A stretch of 64,000 nt of DNA, taken from positions 372,001-436,000 of the forward strand of contig NZ_VTHB01000003.1 in NCBI RefSeq assembly GCF_009729205.1, in the 5' to 3' direction. The first letter of the stretch is position 1; every line of letters starts with the position of its first letter. The position numbers and the translations under genes are program-made. Under the pieces are notes generated by a model. That model was given only the letters and a program-made list of their open reading frames with translations. It had not been told where the DNA came from and ran no database searches. Shown here one piece after another: positions 34,934 to 53,569 of the stretch. This DNA is from Mycobacteroides sp. CBMA 271 (GTDB lineage: Bacteria; Actinomycetota; Actinomycetes; Mycobacteriales; Mycobacteriaceae).

Positions 34934-36172
34934 GTGAGTGAGCTGCTGGCCCTTGCCGATCGCGGCGCGGGTGTCCCGCTACGGGAACTTGCCCTGGTTG
35001 GGCTGACCGCGGCCATCGCGACGTTCTTCTGCACCGGTGGGGTCCGCCTGTTTGCGACCAGGGTGGGCGCGGTGGCGTATCCCCGCGAACGCGATGTGCA
35101 CTTGCAGCCCACGCCCCGGATGGGCGGTCTCGGGATGTATTTCGGGGTGTGCGGTGCGATCTTCTTGGCCTCGCAACTACCGGCATTGACAAGGGGTTTC
35201 GTCTATTCGTCGGGATTGCCGGCGGTTGTGGTGGCAGGCGGCATCATCATGGTCGTCGGCCTCATCGACGACAAATGGGGCCTGGATGCGCTGACCAAAT
35301 TCGCAGGTCAGGTCACCGCCGCCAGCGTCCTGGTCACCATGGGGGTGGCATGGAGCATGATCTACATCCCGTTTGGCGGGGTGGGGACCATCGTGCTGGA
35401 CCAGATGTCTTCCATCCTGGTCACGCTGGCGTTAACGGTCTCAATCGTTAACGCCATGAACTTCGTGGACGGCTTGGACGGCCTGGCGGCCGGACTGGGG
35501 CTGATTACCGCGACCGCCATCTGCATCTTCTCCGTCGGGCTGCTGCGCAGCCACGGCGGCGATGTCCTGTACTACCCGCCCGCGGTGATCTCGGTGGTGC
35601 TGGCCGGGGCCTGCCTGGGTTTCCTGCCCCACAACTTTCATCGCGCCCGGATCTTCATGGGTGACTCCGGGTCGATGCTGATCGGCCTGATGCTGGCGGC
35701 CGCGTCGACGACTGCGGCGGGCCCTATTTCGCAGAGCTCCTACGGCGCCAAGGACATGTTTGTCTTGCTGTCACCATTCTTGCTGGTGATCGCGGTGCTG
35801 CTGGTACCGGCGCTTGATGCAATGCTGGCGATTATCCGGCGGACCCGCGCGGGCCGTAGCCCCTTCAGTCCGGACAAGATGCATCTGCATCACCGGCTGC
35901 TCCAGATCGGCCATTCGCATCGCAAGGCGGTGCTGATCATCTATTTGTGGGTGGCGATCATCGCCTTCGGCGCGGCCAGCACCATCTTCTTCGAACCCCG
36001 GTATGCCGGCGCGGTGGTTCTCGGCGCAATCGGTATCGCCATCGTCGCGACGGTCATCCCGCTGTTGCGCCGCGATGAACCTGATAGTTCGGTCGCCGCG
36101 GCCATGGGGCCGCCGGACGCCGAATCCGACCCGAGTTCGGTGGCGGCACCGGTCGTGTACGACGAAAAGTAG
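34934..36172 (+). CDS. wecA: undecaprenyl/decaprenyl-phosphate GlcNAc-1-phosphate transferase
   Basis: A 412-residue polytopic enzyme of the MraY/WecA family, about 11 helices. It transfers GlcNAc-1-phosphate to the polyprenyl carrier, the first step of the mycobacterial arabinogalactan linker. Signature segments: VHLQPTPRMGGLGMYFG, VVGLIDDKWGLDALTKF, NAMNFVDGLDGLAAGLG, RIFMGDSGSMLIGLML and DKMHLHHRLLQIGHSHRKAVL, with metal-binding Asp residues and the HLHHRL motif. Corresponds to Rv1302 (also called rfe). The C-terminal 30 residues are disordered. It precedes the ATP synthase operon. Confidence 0.93.
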   Translation: MSELLALADRGAGVPLRELALVGLTAAIATFFCTGGVRLFATRVGAVAYPRERDVHLQPTPRMGGLGMYFGVCGAIFLASQLPALTRGFVYSSGLPAVVVAGGIIMVVGLIDDKWGLDALTKFAGQVTAASVLVTMGVAWSMIYIPFGGVGTIVLDQMSSILVTLALTVSIVNAMNFVDGLDGLAAGLGLITATAICIFSVGLLRSHGGDVLYYPPAVISVVLAGACLGFLPHNFHRARIFMGDSGSMLIGLMLAAASTTAAGPISQSSYGAKDMFVLLSPFLLVIAVLLVPALDAMLAIIRRTRAGRSPFSPDKMHLHHRLLQIGHSHRKAVLIIYLWVAIIAFGAASTIFFEPRYAGAVVLGAIGIAIVATVIPLLRRDEPDSSVAAAMGPPDAESDPSSVAAPVVYDEK

Positions 36173-36429
36173 TAGGGGTGCATAACCGTCTCTACCATGT
36201 GATACGGTTCTGCCATACCCGAAAACTCACGGGTGCCGGCCACACCGGATCGGCGGATTCTGGGAAGATTTTCCGAAATAATCCCAGGCCCTGTCGGACC
36301 GTTTAACTGACCGACAGGGAGCTGCCCTTTGAGGTGAGTTCAGCGAGCCCGCGGACCTCCGATAAGGTCTGACACCGACGAACGCAGTTTTGTACGCCAC
36401 CCCGACAAAGATGTGAGGTGACACCCCAG
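36173..36429 (+). promoter_or_regulatory. atp operon leader with hairpin
   Basis: About 250 bp without a gene. A perfect 9-bp inverted repeat CCCTGTCGG (36289-36297) / CCGACAGGG (36311-36319) encloses a 13-nt loop and is not followed by a T run. TACGGT at 36203-36208 and TAAGGT at 36364-36369 are possible -10 elements, neither with a clear -35. The operon promoter most likely lies here, but its exact site is not decidable by eye. Confidence 0.45.
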
Positions 36430-36867
36430 GTGACCGCGCCCCAGGCAAGCCCCGATGCCCCGTTAGTGCTTCCGGCATTGGCGTTCCGCCCGTTGCGTCT
36501 GACGGTTCTCTGTGGCGTTCTCGGTGCCCTGGCTCTGCTGGCCTCTGCCCTTCTTGGGAACTGGCAGCTCGGCGCATTCTTTGTTACCGGGCTCGGGCTC
36601 GGACTGGTGAACGCTCTCCTCGTTCGCCAATCCGCGGAAGTCATTACCGCGCAAGACAATCCAAGCAAGCAGAAAATGGCCATCAATTCCGCGGCGCGGT
36701 TGATGATCATTACCGTCCTCGCCCTGGTTATCGCGTATCTGTTCCGCCCCGCTGGTCTTGGGGTGTTGTTCGGAGTTGCGTTGTTCCAGGTGCTGCTGGT
36801 GTTGACCACCGCTGTGCCGGTGTGGAAAGGGATCCGTTCAGTGAGTAACGAGCAGGGCGCGGCATGA
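36430..36867 (+). CDS. atpI: ATP synthase-associated membrane protein AtpI
   Basis: About 145 residues, four helices (from [19 protein letters not shown] to [17 protein letters not shown]), the Rv1303 position. AtpI-like proteins assist assembly of the c-ring or magnesium supply in other bacteria; in mycobacteria the role is not settled. GAGGTGA lies about 8 nt before the GTG at 36430, which I prefer to the GTG at 36418. The stop overlaps atpB (ATGA), so it is the first gene of the ATP synthase operon. Confidence 0.8.
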   Translation: MTAPQASPDAPLVLPALAFRPLRLTVLCGVLGALALLASALLGNWQLGAFFVTGLGLGLVNALLVRQSAEVITAQDNPSKQKMAINSAARLMIITVLALVIAYLFRPAGLGVLFGVALFQVLLVLTTAVPVWKGIRSVSNEQGAA

Positions 36868-37634
36868 GCACCACGACTTTTCAGGCCGAGGGCGCTATCG
36901 AGGTTGGCCACCACACCCATTGGACGTGGCACGGCAACTTCTGGCCCTATGAGCTGACGTTCAACACCGACACCATCCTGGCGACTGCCATTGCCGGACT
37001 GATCGTTATTGCACTCGCGCTCTTCCTGCGTGCCAAGGTCACCTCGACCGGAGTGCCGAACGGTGTGCAGCTGTTCTTCGAAACGGTGACCGTCCAGTTC
37101 CGTAACCAGGTCGAGGCCGCGATTGGCATGAAGATCGCGCCGTTCGTGCTGCCGCTGGCCGTGACGATCTTCGTCTTTGTGCTCGTCTCGAACTGGCTGT
37201 CGGTACTGCCCGTGCAGTACAGCGCCAACGGTGCCACCGCTGAGCTGCTCAAGCCGCCGGCCTCCGATATCAACTACGTGCTGGCGCTGGCTCTGTTCGT
37301 GTTCCTCTGCTACCACGCTGCAGGGTTCATGCGGCGCGGCCTTATTGGTCACCCGATCAAGGTGATTAAGGGTCACGTTCCGGCCTTGGCGCTCATCAAC
37401 ATCGTCGAGGAGATCGCCAAGCCGATCTCGCTGTCGCTGCGGCTCTTCGGAAACATGTTTGCCGGCGGCATCATGGTTGCGCTCATCGCGATGTTCCCGG
37501 CGTACATCATGTGGGCGCCCAACGCCATCTGGAAAACGTTCGATCTGTTCGTCGGTCTGATCCAGGCCTTCATCTTCGCGCTGCTGACGATCCTGTACTT
37601 CAGCCAGTCGATGGAAACCGACGAACACCACTAA
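36864..37634 (+). CDS. atpB: ATP synthase subunit a
   Basis: A 256-residue Fo subunit forming the proton half-channels beside the c-ring. Six membrane segments. The essential Arg lies in [27 protein letters not shown] near residue 190. The N-terminus [16 protein letters not shown] is His-rich. The ATG overlaps the atpI stop. 62 bp separate it from atpE. Confidence 0.96.
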   Translation: MSTTTFQAEGAIEVGHHTHWTWHGNFWPYELTFNTDTILATAIAGLIVIALALFLRAKVTSTGVPNGVQLFFETVTVQFRNQVEAAIGMKIAPFVLPLAVTIFVFVLVSNWLSVLPVQYSANGATAELLKPPASDINYVLALALFVFLCYHAAGFMRRGLIGHPIKVIKGHVPALALINIVEEIAKPISLSLRLFGNMFAGGIMVALIAMFPAYIMWAPNAIWKTFDLFVGLIQAFIFALLTILYFSQSMETDEHH

Positions 37635-37666
37635 TTACACAGACCAACCTGAATAGACCCCGGTAG

Positions 37667-37948
<282 letters not shown>

Positions 37949-37953
37949 TCGGC

Positions 37954-38469
37954 ATGGGTGAATTGCACAGCGCCGTCGTGGCGCAGGCCGCCGAGCAGGG
38001 TGGGGAGAAGTCGAACTTCCTCATCCCCAACGGCACCTTCTTCGTTGTCCTGGCGATCTTCCTGATCGTGCTGGCGGTCATCGGCACCTTCGTCGTGCCG
38101 CCGATCCAAAAGGTGCTCACGGCACGCGAGGACATGGCCACCAAGACGGCCGAGGACAACCGGAACGCCGCTGAGCAATTCACCGCCGCCGAGGCTGACT
38201 ACAAGGATGAGCTGGCCAAGGCGCGCGGTGCCGCAACTGCGGTGCGTGACGAGGCCAGGGCCGAGGGACGCGGAATTCTCGAGGACATGCGTCAGCGGGC
38301 CAATGCCGAAGCGACCGCCGTTAATGCGACGGCCGCCGAAGAGTTGGCCCGTCAAGGCGAGGCGAATTCCGGCGAGCTGGCGGCGAGCGTCGACAGCTTG
38401 TCTCGGACACTCGCCGAACGTGTTCTCGGCGTGAGCCTTTCGGAACCAGCGAGTGCAGGGCGAGGATAG
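37954..38469 (+). CDS. atpF: ATP synthase subunit b
   Basis: A 171-residue peripheral-stalk subunit: one membrane helix ([22 protein letters not shown]) followed by a long charged coiled coil (from [22 protein letters not shown] to [16 protein letters not shown]). It dimerises with the b-like part of the fused b-delta protein encoded next. The start is 5 bp after the atpE stop and the next gene begins 6 bp downstream. Confidence 0.95.
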   Translation: MGELHSAVVAQAAEQGGEKSNFLIPNGTFFVVLAIFLIVLAVIGTFVVPPIQKVLTAREDMATKTAEDNRNAAEQFTAAEADYKDELAKARGAATAVRDEARAEGRGILEDMRQRANAEATAVNATAAEELARQGEANSGELAASVDSLSRTLAERVLGVSLSEPASAGRG

Positions 38470-38475
38470 GCGCAG

Positions 38476-39822
38476 ATGTCGACATTTATCGGACAGCTCA
38501 TCGGTTTCGCTGTCATCGTGTTCCTGGTGGTCAAGTTCGTGGTGCCGCCGGTACGCACGTTGATGGCCAAGCAGCAGGACACGGTGCGCCAGCAGCTGGC
38601 TGACAGCAAGACTGCGGCGGACAAGCTGGTCGAGGCCCAGGGTGCGCACGCCAAGGCCATCCAAGACGCCAAGGCCGACGCCGCCGAGATCGCGGAGGAA
38701 GCCAAGGCCGATGCCGTCCAGATTTCCAAGCAGCTGCGCGAGCAGGCTGACGCGGAGGTTGCGCGGATCGCGGTGCATGGCCAGGAACAGATCCTGCTGC
38801 AGCGTCAGCAGCTGATCCGTCAGCTCCGTGGTGATCTTGGTGCCGAATCCGTCAACCGCGCAGGCGATTTGGTTCGCTCGCACGTGAGTGACCCGACGGC
38901 GCAGTCCGCCACCGTCGATCGGTTCCTGGACGAGCTCTCCCAGATGGCCGGCAGTGTGAACACCGAACGTCGTCCGCTCGCCGCGGGTGGCGCCGGCCTG
39001 CACGCCGCGAGCCGCGAATCGCTCGCCGAGCAGGTAAAGGCCTTCCAGGCCAACGCGGTGTCGCTCGATAGCCTGACGCTGAATGCGCTAGCCGATGATC
39101 TGACCGCGGTCGCCGAGCTCCTCGTCAAGGAACTGGTGCTGCGTAAGCACCTGTCCGAGCCGGTCGACGCCAGTGAGCAGTCCGCCAAGGTCGCCCTGGT
39201 CGACTCGGTACTTGGATCCAAGATCGGACGGCCGGCGCTCGAAGTCGTGCGTGCGGCCGTGACCGCCCGTTGGTCTGCCTCCGGTGACCTGATCACCGCG
39301 ATCGAATACATCGCCCGTCTCGCGCTGCTGGAGCGGGCCGAGCGCGACGGCCAGATCGACGATGTCGAGGACCAGTTGTTCCGTGTCAGCCGCATCCTCG
39401 ACGCGGAGCCGCAGCTGAGCACGCTGCTGAGCAACACCGCCTCGCCTGCCGCCGACCGCGTAACACTGCTGAAGAACGTTCTCGCTGGCCGGTCCAACCT
39501 GATCGTGACCGGTCTGCTGGCGCAGACCGTGCGCCTGCTGCGTGGCAAGCGTGCTGATGTCGCCGTGCTTGAGGTCGCCGAGTTGGCAGTTGCCCGCCGT
39601 GATGAGTCGGTCGCGCACGTGAAGGCGGCAGCACCGGTCAGCGATGCGCAGATCGCGCGGCTGGCTCAGGTACTCGGACAGATCTATGGCCGCACCATCG
39701 CGGTGCAGTTGGATGTGGATCCCAACCTGCTGGGTGGCCTCGTCGTCAACGTCGGTGACGAAGAGATCGACGGCAGCCTGTCCACCCGGCTCTCCGCAGC
39801 CGCCCTCCATCTGCCCAATTAA
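38476..39822 (+). CDS. atpFH: fused ATP synthase subunits b and delta
   Basis: A 448-residue mycobacterial fusion. Residues 1-170 resemble subunit b: one N-terminal membrane helix ([21 protein letters not shown]) and a long coiled coil. A linker of about 100 residues follows. The C-terminal part is subunit delta ([32 protein letters not shown] and [27 protein letters not shown]). The fused stalk is a known special feature of the genus, annotated atpH in M. tuberculosis (446 residues). Confidence 0.95.
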   Translation: MSTFIGQLIGFAVIVFLVVKFVVPPVRTLMAKQQDTVRQQLADSKTAADKLVEAQGAHAKAIQDAKADAAEIAEEAKADAVQISKQLREQADAEVARIAVHGQEQILLQRQQLIRQLRGDLGAESVNRAGDLVRSHVSDPTAQSATVDRFLDELSQMAGSVNTERRPLAAGGAGLHAASRESLAEQVKAFQANAVSLDSLTLNALADDLTAVAELLVKELVLRKHLSEPVDASEQSAKVALVDSVLGSKIGRPALEVVRAAVTARWSASGDLITAIEYIARLALLERAERDGQIDDVEDQLFRVSRILDAEPQLSTLLSNTASPAADRVTLLKNVLAGRSNLIVTGLLAQTVRLLRGKRADVAVLEVAELAVARRDESVAHVKAAAPVSDAQIARLAQVLGQIYGRTIAVQLDVDPNLLGGLVVNVGDEEIDGSLSTRLSAAALHLPN

Positions 39823-39845
39823 CCCCATATAGACGCATCCCCTAA

Positions 39846-42486
<2,641 letters not shown>

Positions 42487-42500
42487 GAAGAGACGAGTAG

Positions 42501-43931
<1,431 letters not shown>

Positions 43932-43965
43932 TTCGTCACTAGCTATCTTCAAGGAGGTGCACTGA

Positions 43966-44331
<366 letters not shown>

Positions 44332-44382
44332 CGTTAGCCACACGGCCTAACCGCCCTGAAATAAGCACTAAGGAAGCCGCTT

Positions 44383-44814
44383 TTGAGCGTGACGGCGATG
44401 ATCGAGATATCGGTCATCGCCGTCCTTGCTTTGGCGGTAGCTGCGTTGAGCTTTCGTCTGCTCAAGTTGCGGCAAGGGGGGACCGCCGCGCTCCTGCGGG
44501 ATCTACTCGACACGGGGGAGGGCCGCTGGCGTCACGGCGTCATGCGGTACCGCGAATCCGAGGCGGAGTTCTATCGGCTGTCCAGCATTCGGCTGTGGCC
44601 GGATCGCCGGCTGTCGCGGCGCGACCTCGAGATCGTTGATCGCCGGATTCCACGCGGCGACGAATATGACATCATGACCGCCGAGATCGTGGTGCTGCAG
44701 CTGCGCGACGGAGGACGTGAATACGAAATGGCGCTGGACCGCGGTGCATTGACTGCATTCATGTCGTGGGTGGAGTCCCGACCCTCGCGGCGTGCCGAAC
44801 GCCGCACCCGCTAG
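44383..44814 (+). CDS. DUF2550 single-helix membrane protein (Rv1312-like)
   Basis: A 143-residue protein. TTG at 44383 (SVTAMIEISVIAVLALAVAAL) follows AAGGAAG by 6 nt; the GTG at 44389 is the alternative. One N-terminal membrane helix is followed by a cytosolic domain (RWRHGVMRYRESEAEFYRLSSIRLWPDRRLSRRDLEIVDRR) typical of DUF2550, a family found next to the atp operon in actinobacteria. Function unknown; linkage hints at an envelope or energy-related role. The last codons plus stop lie in one copy of a 12-bp direct duplication. Confidence 0.85.
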   Translation: MSVTAMIEISVIAVLALAVAALSFRLLKLRQGGTAALLRDLLDTGEGRWRHGVMRYRESEAEFYRLSSIRLWPDRRLSRRDLEIVDRRIPRGDEYDIMTAEIVVLQLRDGGREYEMALDRGALTAFMSWVESRPSRRAERRTR

Positions 44815-44835
44815 CCGATCGTGCGCACCCGCTAG
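44803..44835. repeat. 12-bp direct duplication providing two stop codons
   Basis: CGCACCCGCTAG occurs at 44803-44814 and again at 44824-44835. The first copy ends the DUF2550 gene. The palindromic CTAG of the second copy supplies the stop of the convergent adenosyltransferase gene. Confidence 0.6.
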
Positions 44836-45503
44836 GCGGGTTGCGCGGGTCCGCCGGGCTTCCAGAGCGTGTCCTTGCCGTCGTTGGCGACTCGCGACAG
44901 GATGAACAGCAGATCCGAGAGCCGATTCAGATACTTGGCTGTCAGCACATTGGTGTCGTCCGGGTAGGCGTCAATGGCCGCCCAGGCCGACCGTTCCGCC
45001 CGGCGCACCACCGTTCGTGCCACGTGCAACAACGCCGAGAGCGGCGTACCACCTGGCAGTACAAAGGAATTCAGTTTCGGAAGATCCGCGTTGTACTCGT
45101 CACACCAGCCCTCGATGCGGTCGACGTATGGCTGGGTGATGCGCAGCGGGGGATAGTCGGGATCGGGCACTACCGGAGTCGACAGGTCCGCTCCCGCGTC
45201 GAACAAATCGTTCTGGATCTGCAGGAGCACGGAGGTGAGTGCAGCTGTGGGTGTACCCAGTACGACGGCGACACCGATGGAGGCGTTGGCCTCGTCGCAG
45301 TCGGCGTATGCGATCAGCCGCGGGTCGCTCTTCGGAACGCGCGAGAAGTCGCTCAGACCCGTGGTGCCGTCATCCCCGGTGCGGGTATAGATGCGGGTGA
45401 GATGCACGCCACTTGATGAGCCTCGCCCACGCTCGGAGTCCGTCTCGCTTGTGCGGGCTTCATCGGTCTCGTCGCCTCTTCGCGCAAGCGGCTCATCTGT
45501 CAT
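44832..45503 (-). CDS. cobalamin adenosyltransferase (PduO type)
   Basis: ATP:cob(I)alamin adenosyltransferase converting reduced B12 to adenosylcobalamin, the Rv1314c position. Motifs: [20 protein letters not shown] (ATP-binding N-loop), [28 protein letters not shown] and [16 protein letters not shown]. The core begins at VHLTRIYT (a GTG at 45407 could serve as start). I use the ATG at 45503 because TAACGT lies 8 nt upstream. It adds a 32-residue polar N-terminus ([20 protein letters not shown] and following) that contains the dispersed 20-base repeat. Its adenosylcobalamin may serve the methylmalonyl-CoA route implied by the epimerase near 56200. Confidence 0.9.
   Translation of the reverse strand: MTDEPLARRGDETDEARTSETDSERGRGSSSGVHLTRIYTRTGDDGTTGLSDFSRVPKSDPRLIAYADCDEANASIGVAVVLGTPTAALTSVLLQIQNDLFDAGADLSTPVVPDPDYPPLRITQPYVDRIEGWCDEYNADLPKLNSFVLPGGTPLSALLHVARTVVRRAERSAWAAIDAYPDDTNVLTAKYLNRLSDLLFILSRVANDGKDTLWKPGGPAQPA
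45481..45500 (-). repeat. dispersed 20-base repeat word inside the adenosyltransferase N-terminus
   Basis: On the minus strand the sequence reads GATGAGCCGCTTGCGCGAAG, identical to 7690-7709 on the plus strand. Here it is translated as DEPLARR. Confidence 0.75.
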
Positions 45504-45523
45504 GGCTTGAAACGTTACCCGGC

Positions 45524-45529
45524 TACGCT
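45524..45529 (+). promoter_or_regulatory. -10 hexamer TACGCT of murA
   Basis: TACGCT ends 7 nt before the GTG at 45537. The opposite-strand TAACGT (45512-45517) of the adenosyltransferase gene lies just beside it, so the divergent starts are only 33 bp apart. Confidence 0.55.
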
Positions 45530-45536
45530 GTCGGGC

Positions 45537-46790
45537 GTGAGCGAGCATTTCTTGGTGACCGGCGGCGCCCGGCTTACTGGTCAGGTGGCGGTTACCGGTG
45601 CCAAGAACAGTGTGCTCAAGCTGATGGCGGCCACGCTGCTGGCGGAGGGGACCAGCACGATCACCAACTGCCCGGACATCTTGGATGTGCCGCTGATGGC
45701 CGAGGTGCTGCGAGGATTGGGTGCGACGGTAGAGCTAGCAGGCGATGTCGTCACGATCACCTCGCCGGATGAACCCAAGTACGACGCCGACTTCGCGGCG
45801 GTGCGGCAATTTCGGGCGTCGGTCTGTGTCTTAGGCCCCCTGGTGGGACGGTGCCGACGGGCCAAGGTGGCCCTCCCTGGCGGTGACGCCATCGGGTCGC
45901 GCCCGCTCGACATGCACCAGGCGGGCCTGCGCCAGCTCGGCGCGGAGTGCACCATAGAACACGGTTGCGTGGTCGCAGAGGCAAAGTCGTTGCACGGCGC
46001 TGATATTCAGCTCGAGTTCCCGTCGGTGGGTGCTACCGAGAACATCTTGATGGCGGCGGTACTCGCGGACGGTGTGACCACGATCCACAACGCGGCGCGC
46101 GAGCCCGACGTGGTGGACCTGTGCACGATGTTGGTTCAGATGGGCGCGCAGATCGAGGGGGCGGGCACGTCGACGCTTACGGTGACTGGCGTTCCGAAGC
46201 TTCATCCCACCGAACATCGCGTCATCGGCGACCGAATCGTTGCTGCCACTTGGGGTCTCGCTGCCGCGATAACCCGAGGCGACGTTACGGTCACGGGAGT
46301 AGACCCGGAGCACCTGCAGCTGGTGTTGCATAAACTGCATGACGCAGGGGCCACAGTTACGCAGGACGACAACGGATTTCGTGTGGTTCAGTATGAGCGC
46401 CCCAAAGCGATCAACGTGGCCACGCTGCCGTTCCCAGGATTTCCAACTGACTTGCAGCCCATGGCAATTGGGCTCGCGGCGATAGCCGACGGCACCTCAG
46501 TGATTACCGAGAATGTCTTCGAGGCCCGATTCCGCTTTGTCGAGGAGATGATGCGGCTGGGCGCGGATGCGCGGACCGACGGGCATCACGCCGTGGTGCG
46601 CGGTATCCGGCAGTTATCCAGCGCTCCTGTGTGGTCATCGGATATTCGGGCCGGCGCGGGACTCGTGCTCGCCGGGTTGGTGGCGGATGGCGTCACCGAG
46701 GTATACGATGTCTTTCATATCGACCGCGGTTACCCGTTGTTCGTGGAGAACCTCCAGAGCTTGGGTGCTGAAGTCGAGCGGGTCAGCTAG
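45537..46790 (+). CDS. murA: UDP-N-acetylglucosamine 1-carboxyvinyltransferase, Asp117 type
   Basis: A 417-residue enzyme transferring enolpyruvate to UDP-GlcNAc, the first committed peptidoglycan step. The GTG at 45537 fits the -10 and gives [29 protein letters not shown] with the conserved Lys22-Asn23. The active-site loop reads [12 protein letters not shown] with Asp at residue 117 where most bacteria have the Cys attacked by fosfomycin, so intrinsic fosfomycin resistance is expected. It lies directly upstream of the rRNA operon; murA transcription may read into it. Confidence 0.97.
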   Translation: MSEHFLVTGGARLTGQVAVTGAKNSVLKLMAATLLAEGTSTITNCPDILDVPLMAEVLRGLGATVELAGDVVTITSPDEPKYDADFAAVRQFRASVCVLGPLVGRCRRAKVALPGGDAIGSRPLDMHQAGLRQLGAECTIEHGCVVAEAKSLHGADIQLEFPSVGATENILMAAVLADGVTTIHNAAREPDVVDLCTMLVQMGAQIEGAGTSTLTVTGVPKLHPTEHRVIGDRIVAATWGLAAAITRGDVTVTGVDPEHLQLVLHKLHDAGATVTQDDNGFRVVQYERPKAINVATLPFPGFPTDLQPMAIGLAAIADGTSVITENVFEARFRFVEEMMRLGADARTDGHHAVVRGIRQLSSAPVWSSDIRAGAGLVLAGLVADGVTEVYDVFHIDRGYPLFVENLQSLGAEVERVS

Positions 46791-46815
46791 CGCTGACCGA
46801 CCCCGAACCCCGAAG

Positions 46816-46844
46816 TTGACCAGGTTCATTGGACTTGGTACAGT
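46816..46844 (+). promoter_or_regulatory. rrn promoter 1
   Basis: TTGACC at 46816-46821, 17-bp spacer, TACAGT at 46839-46844. The most distal of five promoters before 16S. Confidence 0.75.
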
Positions 46845-46941
46845 GGTGGGGTTGCCCTGAAGAGCGAAGGCCGGGACAAGGAAGCGATTCCAAAATTCCG
46901 GTCTGGGTTGGTGCGCAGTTGACCAGCCCGCAACCCGGAGT

Positions 46942-46971
46942 TTGACTCAAGTTCATCAAACTTGATAAGGT
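46942..46971 (+). promoter_or_regulatory. rrn promoter 2
   Basis: TTGACT, 18-bp spacer, TAAGGT. It lies 126 bp from promoter 1 and 128 bp from promoter 3. Confidence 0.75.
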
Positions 46972-47069
46972 TCCCGGGCCGCTTAGAAGGGTGAAAGCCG
47001 AAATAGAAGAAGAAATTCAGATATCTCGGCGATCGGATGGTGAGCAGGTGACCAGCCAAAACCGGGAAT

Positions 47070-47099
47070 TTGACTCAAATTCACTGAATTTGATACGGT
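47070..47099 (+). promoter_or_regulatory. rrn promoter 3
   Basis: TTGACT, 18-bp spacer, TACGGT. It belongs to a 128-bp unit that is repeated almost exactly downstream. Confidence 0.85.
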
Positions 47100-47197
47100 T
47101 TCCAAGTCGCCCGAAAGAGCGAAAGTCGGAATTCAGGAAGAAATTCCAGAATGTCGGCGATCGGATGGTGAGCAGGTGACCAGCCAAAACCGGGAAT

Positions 47198-47227
47198 TTG
47201 ACTCAAATTCACTGAATTTGATACGGT
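47198..47227 (+). promoter_or_regulatory. rrn promoter 4
   Basis: TTGACT, 18-bp spacer, TACGGT. Identical to promoter 3, including the flanking sequence. Confidence 0.85.
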
Positions 47228-47325
47228 TTCCAAGTCGCCCGAAAGAGCGAAAGTCGGAATTCAGGAAGAAATTCCAGAATGTCGGCGATCGGATGGTGAG
47301 CAAGTGACCAGCCAAAACCGGGAAT

Positions 47326-47355
47326 TTGACTCAAGTTCACCGAACTTGATACGCT
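47326..47355 (+). promoter_or_regulatory. rrn promoter 5 (proximal)
   Basis: TTGACT, 18-bp spacer, TACGCT. The closest promoter, about 150 bp upstream of the 16S 5' end. Confidence 0.85.
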
Positions 47356-47380
47356 TTCCAAGCCGCTGAAGAGCGGAGGT

Positions 47381-47506
47381 GAGAATAAAGGAAGTAATTC
47401 CCGAATTCATAGCCACTAAAAATAAAATGTGTTGTTTGAGAACTCAATAGTGTGTCAGTGTTTATTTTTTAACAATTCTTTTGACAGTTGTTTTGTCGGG
47501 GTTAAA
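47381..47506 (+). promoter_or_regulatory. rrn leader with antitermination and processing signals
   Basis: An AT-rich leader. TGTTTGAGAACTC at 47434-47446 is the conserved mycobacterial leader box, and TTTTTTAACAATTCTTTTGACAG (about 47466-47487) resembles the boxA region of rRNA leaders. A TTGACA/TAAATT pair at 47481-47508 would start inside 16S and is not counted as a promoter. Confidence 0.6.
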
Positions 47507-52436
<4,930 letters not shown>

Positions 52437-52518
52437 AAACCGCAACCACTATTCGTCGTCATTTTGACGATCGCACTCCACCACCAGATAACTTTGTGTG
52501 TTATTCACACAATTAGAG

Positions 52519-52635
52519 TTACGGCGGCCACAGCGAGAGGGAAACGCCCGGTCCCATTCCGAACCCGGAAGCTAAGCCTCTCAGCGCCGATGGTACTGTT
52601 CTTAACACGGAACGGAAGAGTAGGACACCGCCGAA
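52519..52635 (+). rRNA. rrf: 5S ribosomal RNA
   Basis: About 117 nt. The terminal helix pairs CGGCGG (52522-52527) with CCGCCG (52628-52633). The interior has GGTCCCATTCCGAACCCGGAAGCTAAG. The spacer from 23S (about 52437-52518) holds no gene. Confidence 0.95.
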
Positions 52636-52645
52636 CATAAATTGG

Positions 52646-52677
52646 AAATACCCCCCAGGAAACTGGGGGGTATTTTC
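52646..52677 (+). terminator. rrn intrinsic terminator with GAAA loop
   Basis: AAATACCCCCCAG (52646-52658) pairs perfectly with CTGGGGGGTATTT (52663-52675) around a GAAA tetraloop, then TC. A 13-bp stem with no mismatch, ending the single rRNA operon. Confidence 0.95.
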
Positions 52678-52688
52678 ATTTGTGCTGA

Positions 52689-52694
52689 TAGATT
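52689..52694 (+). promoter_or_regulatory. -10 hexamer TAGATT of the DUF4436 gene
   Basis: TAGATT ends 7 nt before the GTG at 52702 and lies just past the rrn terminator. Confidence 0.55.
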
Positions 52695-52701
52695 TCTGCA
52701 G

Positions 52702-53559
52702 GTGTTCAAGGGCCGCCTGCGTCTGAAGCCCGCCGCGACAATCGTCGGCACTGTCGTGTTGGTACTGGTGATTTACGTGGGATTTCTCGTGGTGTACCGC
52801 ATGCTGAACCAGTCGCTACCACCGTCACCCGACGCGGATTTGTCGAGGGATAACGAGACAGTGGTCGTGATCGACCTCCAAGATCTTCGTACCGTGAATA
52901 ACCGGCTGGATGCCGAGGTGGTGGTGCTACCTGCGGACTCGTTGGTCGACGAGGATGGCCTGCTGAGTTCGGACGTAGCAGTGCGGCTGGTGTCCTCATT
53001 GGATTTTGGCGAGCGACATTTTGCGCGTGGCACCATCCCAGCAGCGACCGACGACACGTTGGTTGCGGCAGGCGATGCGCAGATCTGGCCCTTCGACGTG
53101 TACACCACTGGACACCTGCGGGCGGAAGTATTGGCGGGCAGTGGACCGGCGCGTCATCGGGTCCCGGCGCGCATCGAAGTAATCGGCAGTCTGGGCGGTT
53201 GGAAGGTTGCCCGGGACATGTCGACCGCATCCGACGGACACGAAGAAACCGTAGTGACGCTCAAACGCGCGCGCGGCACGCTGGCATTCGATGTGGGCAT
53301 CTGCTTGGTGCTGATTACCCTGCCGGCCATGGCCTTGTTTGTCGCCATCGAAACCGTAAGGGGCGTTAAGAGATTCCATCCGCCGCTGACAACGTGGTTC
53401 GGAACCATGCTGTTCGCGATAGTTCCGCTACGGAACATCCTGCCCGGCGCACCGCCGCCGGGCGCCTGGATTGATCAGGCCCTCGTGCTATGGGTGCTCG
53501 TCGCGCTGGTGGTGGCGATGGTGCTCTATGTCGAAGCTTGGTGGAAGCAGTCGGATTGA
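52702..53559 (+). CDS. DUF4436 membrane protein
   Basis: About 285 residues from the GTG at 52702; an earlier TTG start at 52642 lies inside the rrn terminator and is rejected. One N-terminal membrane helix (ATIVGTVVLVLVIYVGFLVVY) is followed by an extracytoplasmic beta-rich domain of about 160 residues (AVRLVSSLDFGERHFARGTIPAATDDTLVAAGDAQIWPFDVYTTG). Three C-terminal membrane helices complete it (ICLVLITLPAMALFVAI, MLFAIVPLRNILP and ALVLWVLVALVVAMVLYV). The layout fits DUF4436, a family without known function. Confidence 0.7.
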   Translation: MFKGRLRLKPAATIVGTVVLVLVIYVGFLVVYRMLNQSLPPSPDADLSRDNETVVVIDLQDLRTVNNRLDAEVVVLPADSLVDEDGLLSSDVAVRLVSSLDFGERHFARGTIPAATDDTLVAAGDAQIWPFDVYTTGHLRAEVLAGSGPARHRVPARIEVIGSLGGWKVARDMSTASDGHEETVVTLKRARGTLAFDVGICLVLITLPAMALFVAIETVRGVKRFHPPLTTWFGTMLFAIVPLRNILPGAPPPGAWIDQALVLWVLVALVVAMVLYVEAWWKQSD

Positions 53560-53569
53560 GACGCCTCGG

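Larger units (their letters stand above)
46925..47380 (+). repeat. tandem 128-bp promoter units
   Basis: Promoters 2 to 5 begin at exact 128-bp steps (46942, 47070, 47198, 47326). Units around promoters 3 and 4 are identical over essentially the full period; those around 2 and 5 are diverged. Each unit also carries the words AGCGAAAG and GATCGGATGGTGAGCA. Confidence 0.9.

Noticed and set aside
46925..47380. Regular repeats suggesting a CRISPR array
   Set aside because: The period is 128 bp with no unique spacers, and each unit holds a promoter.
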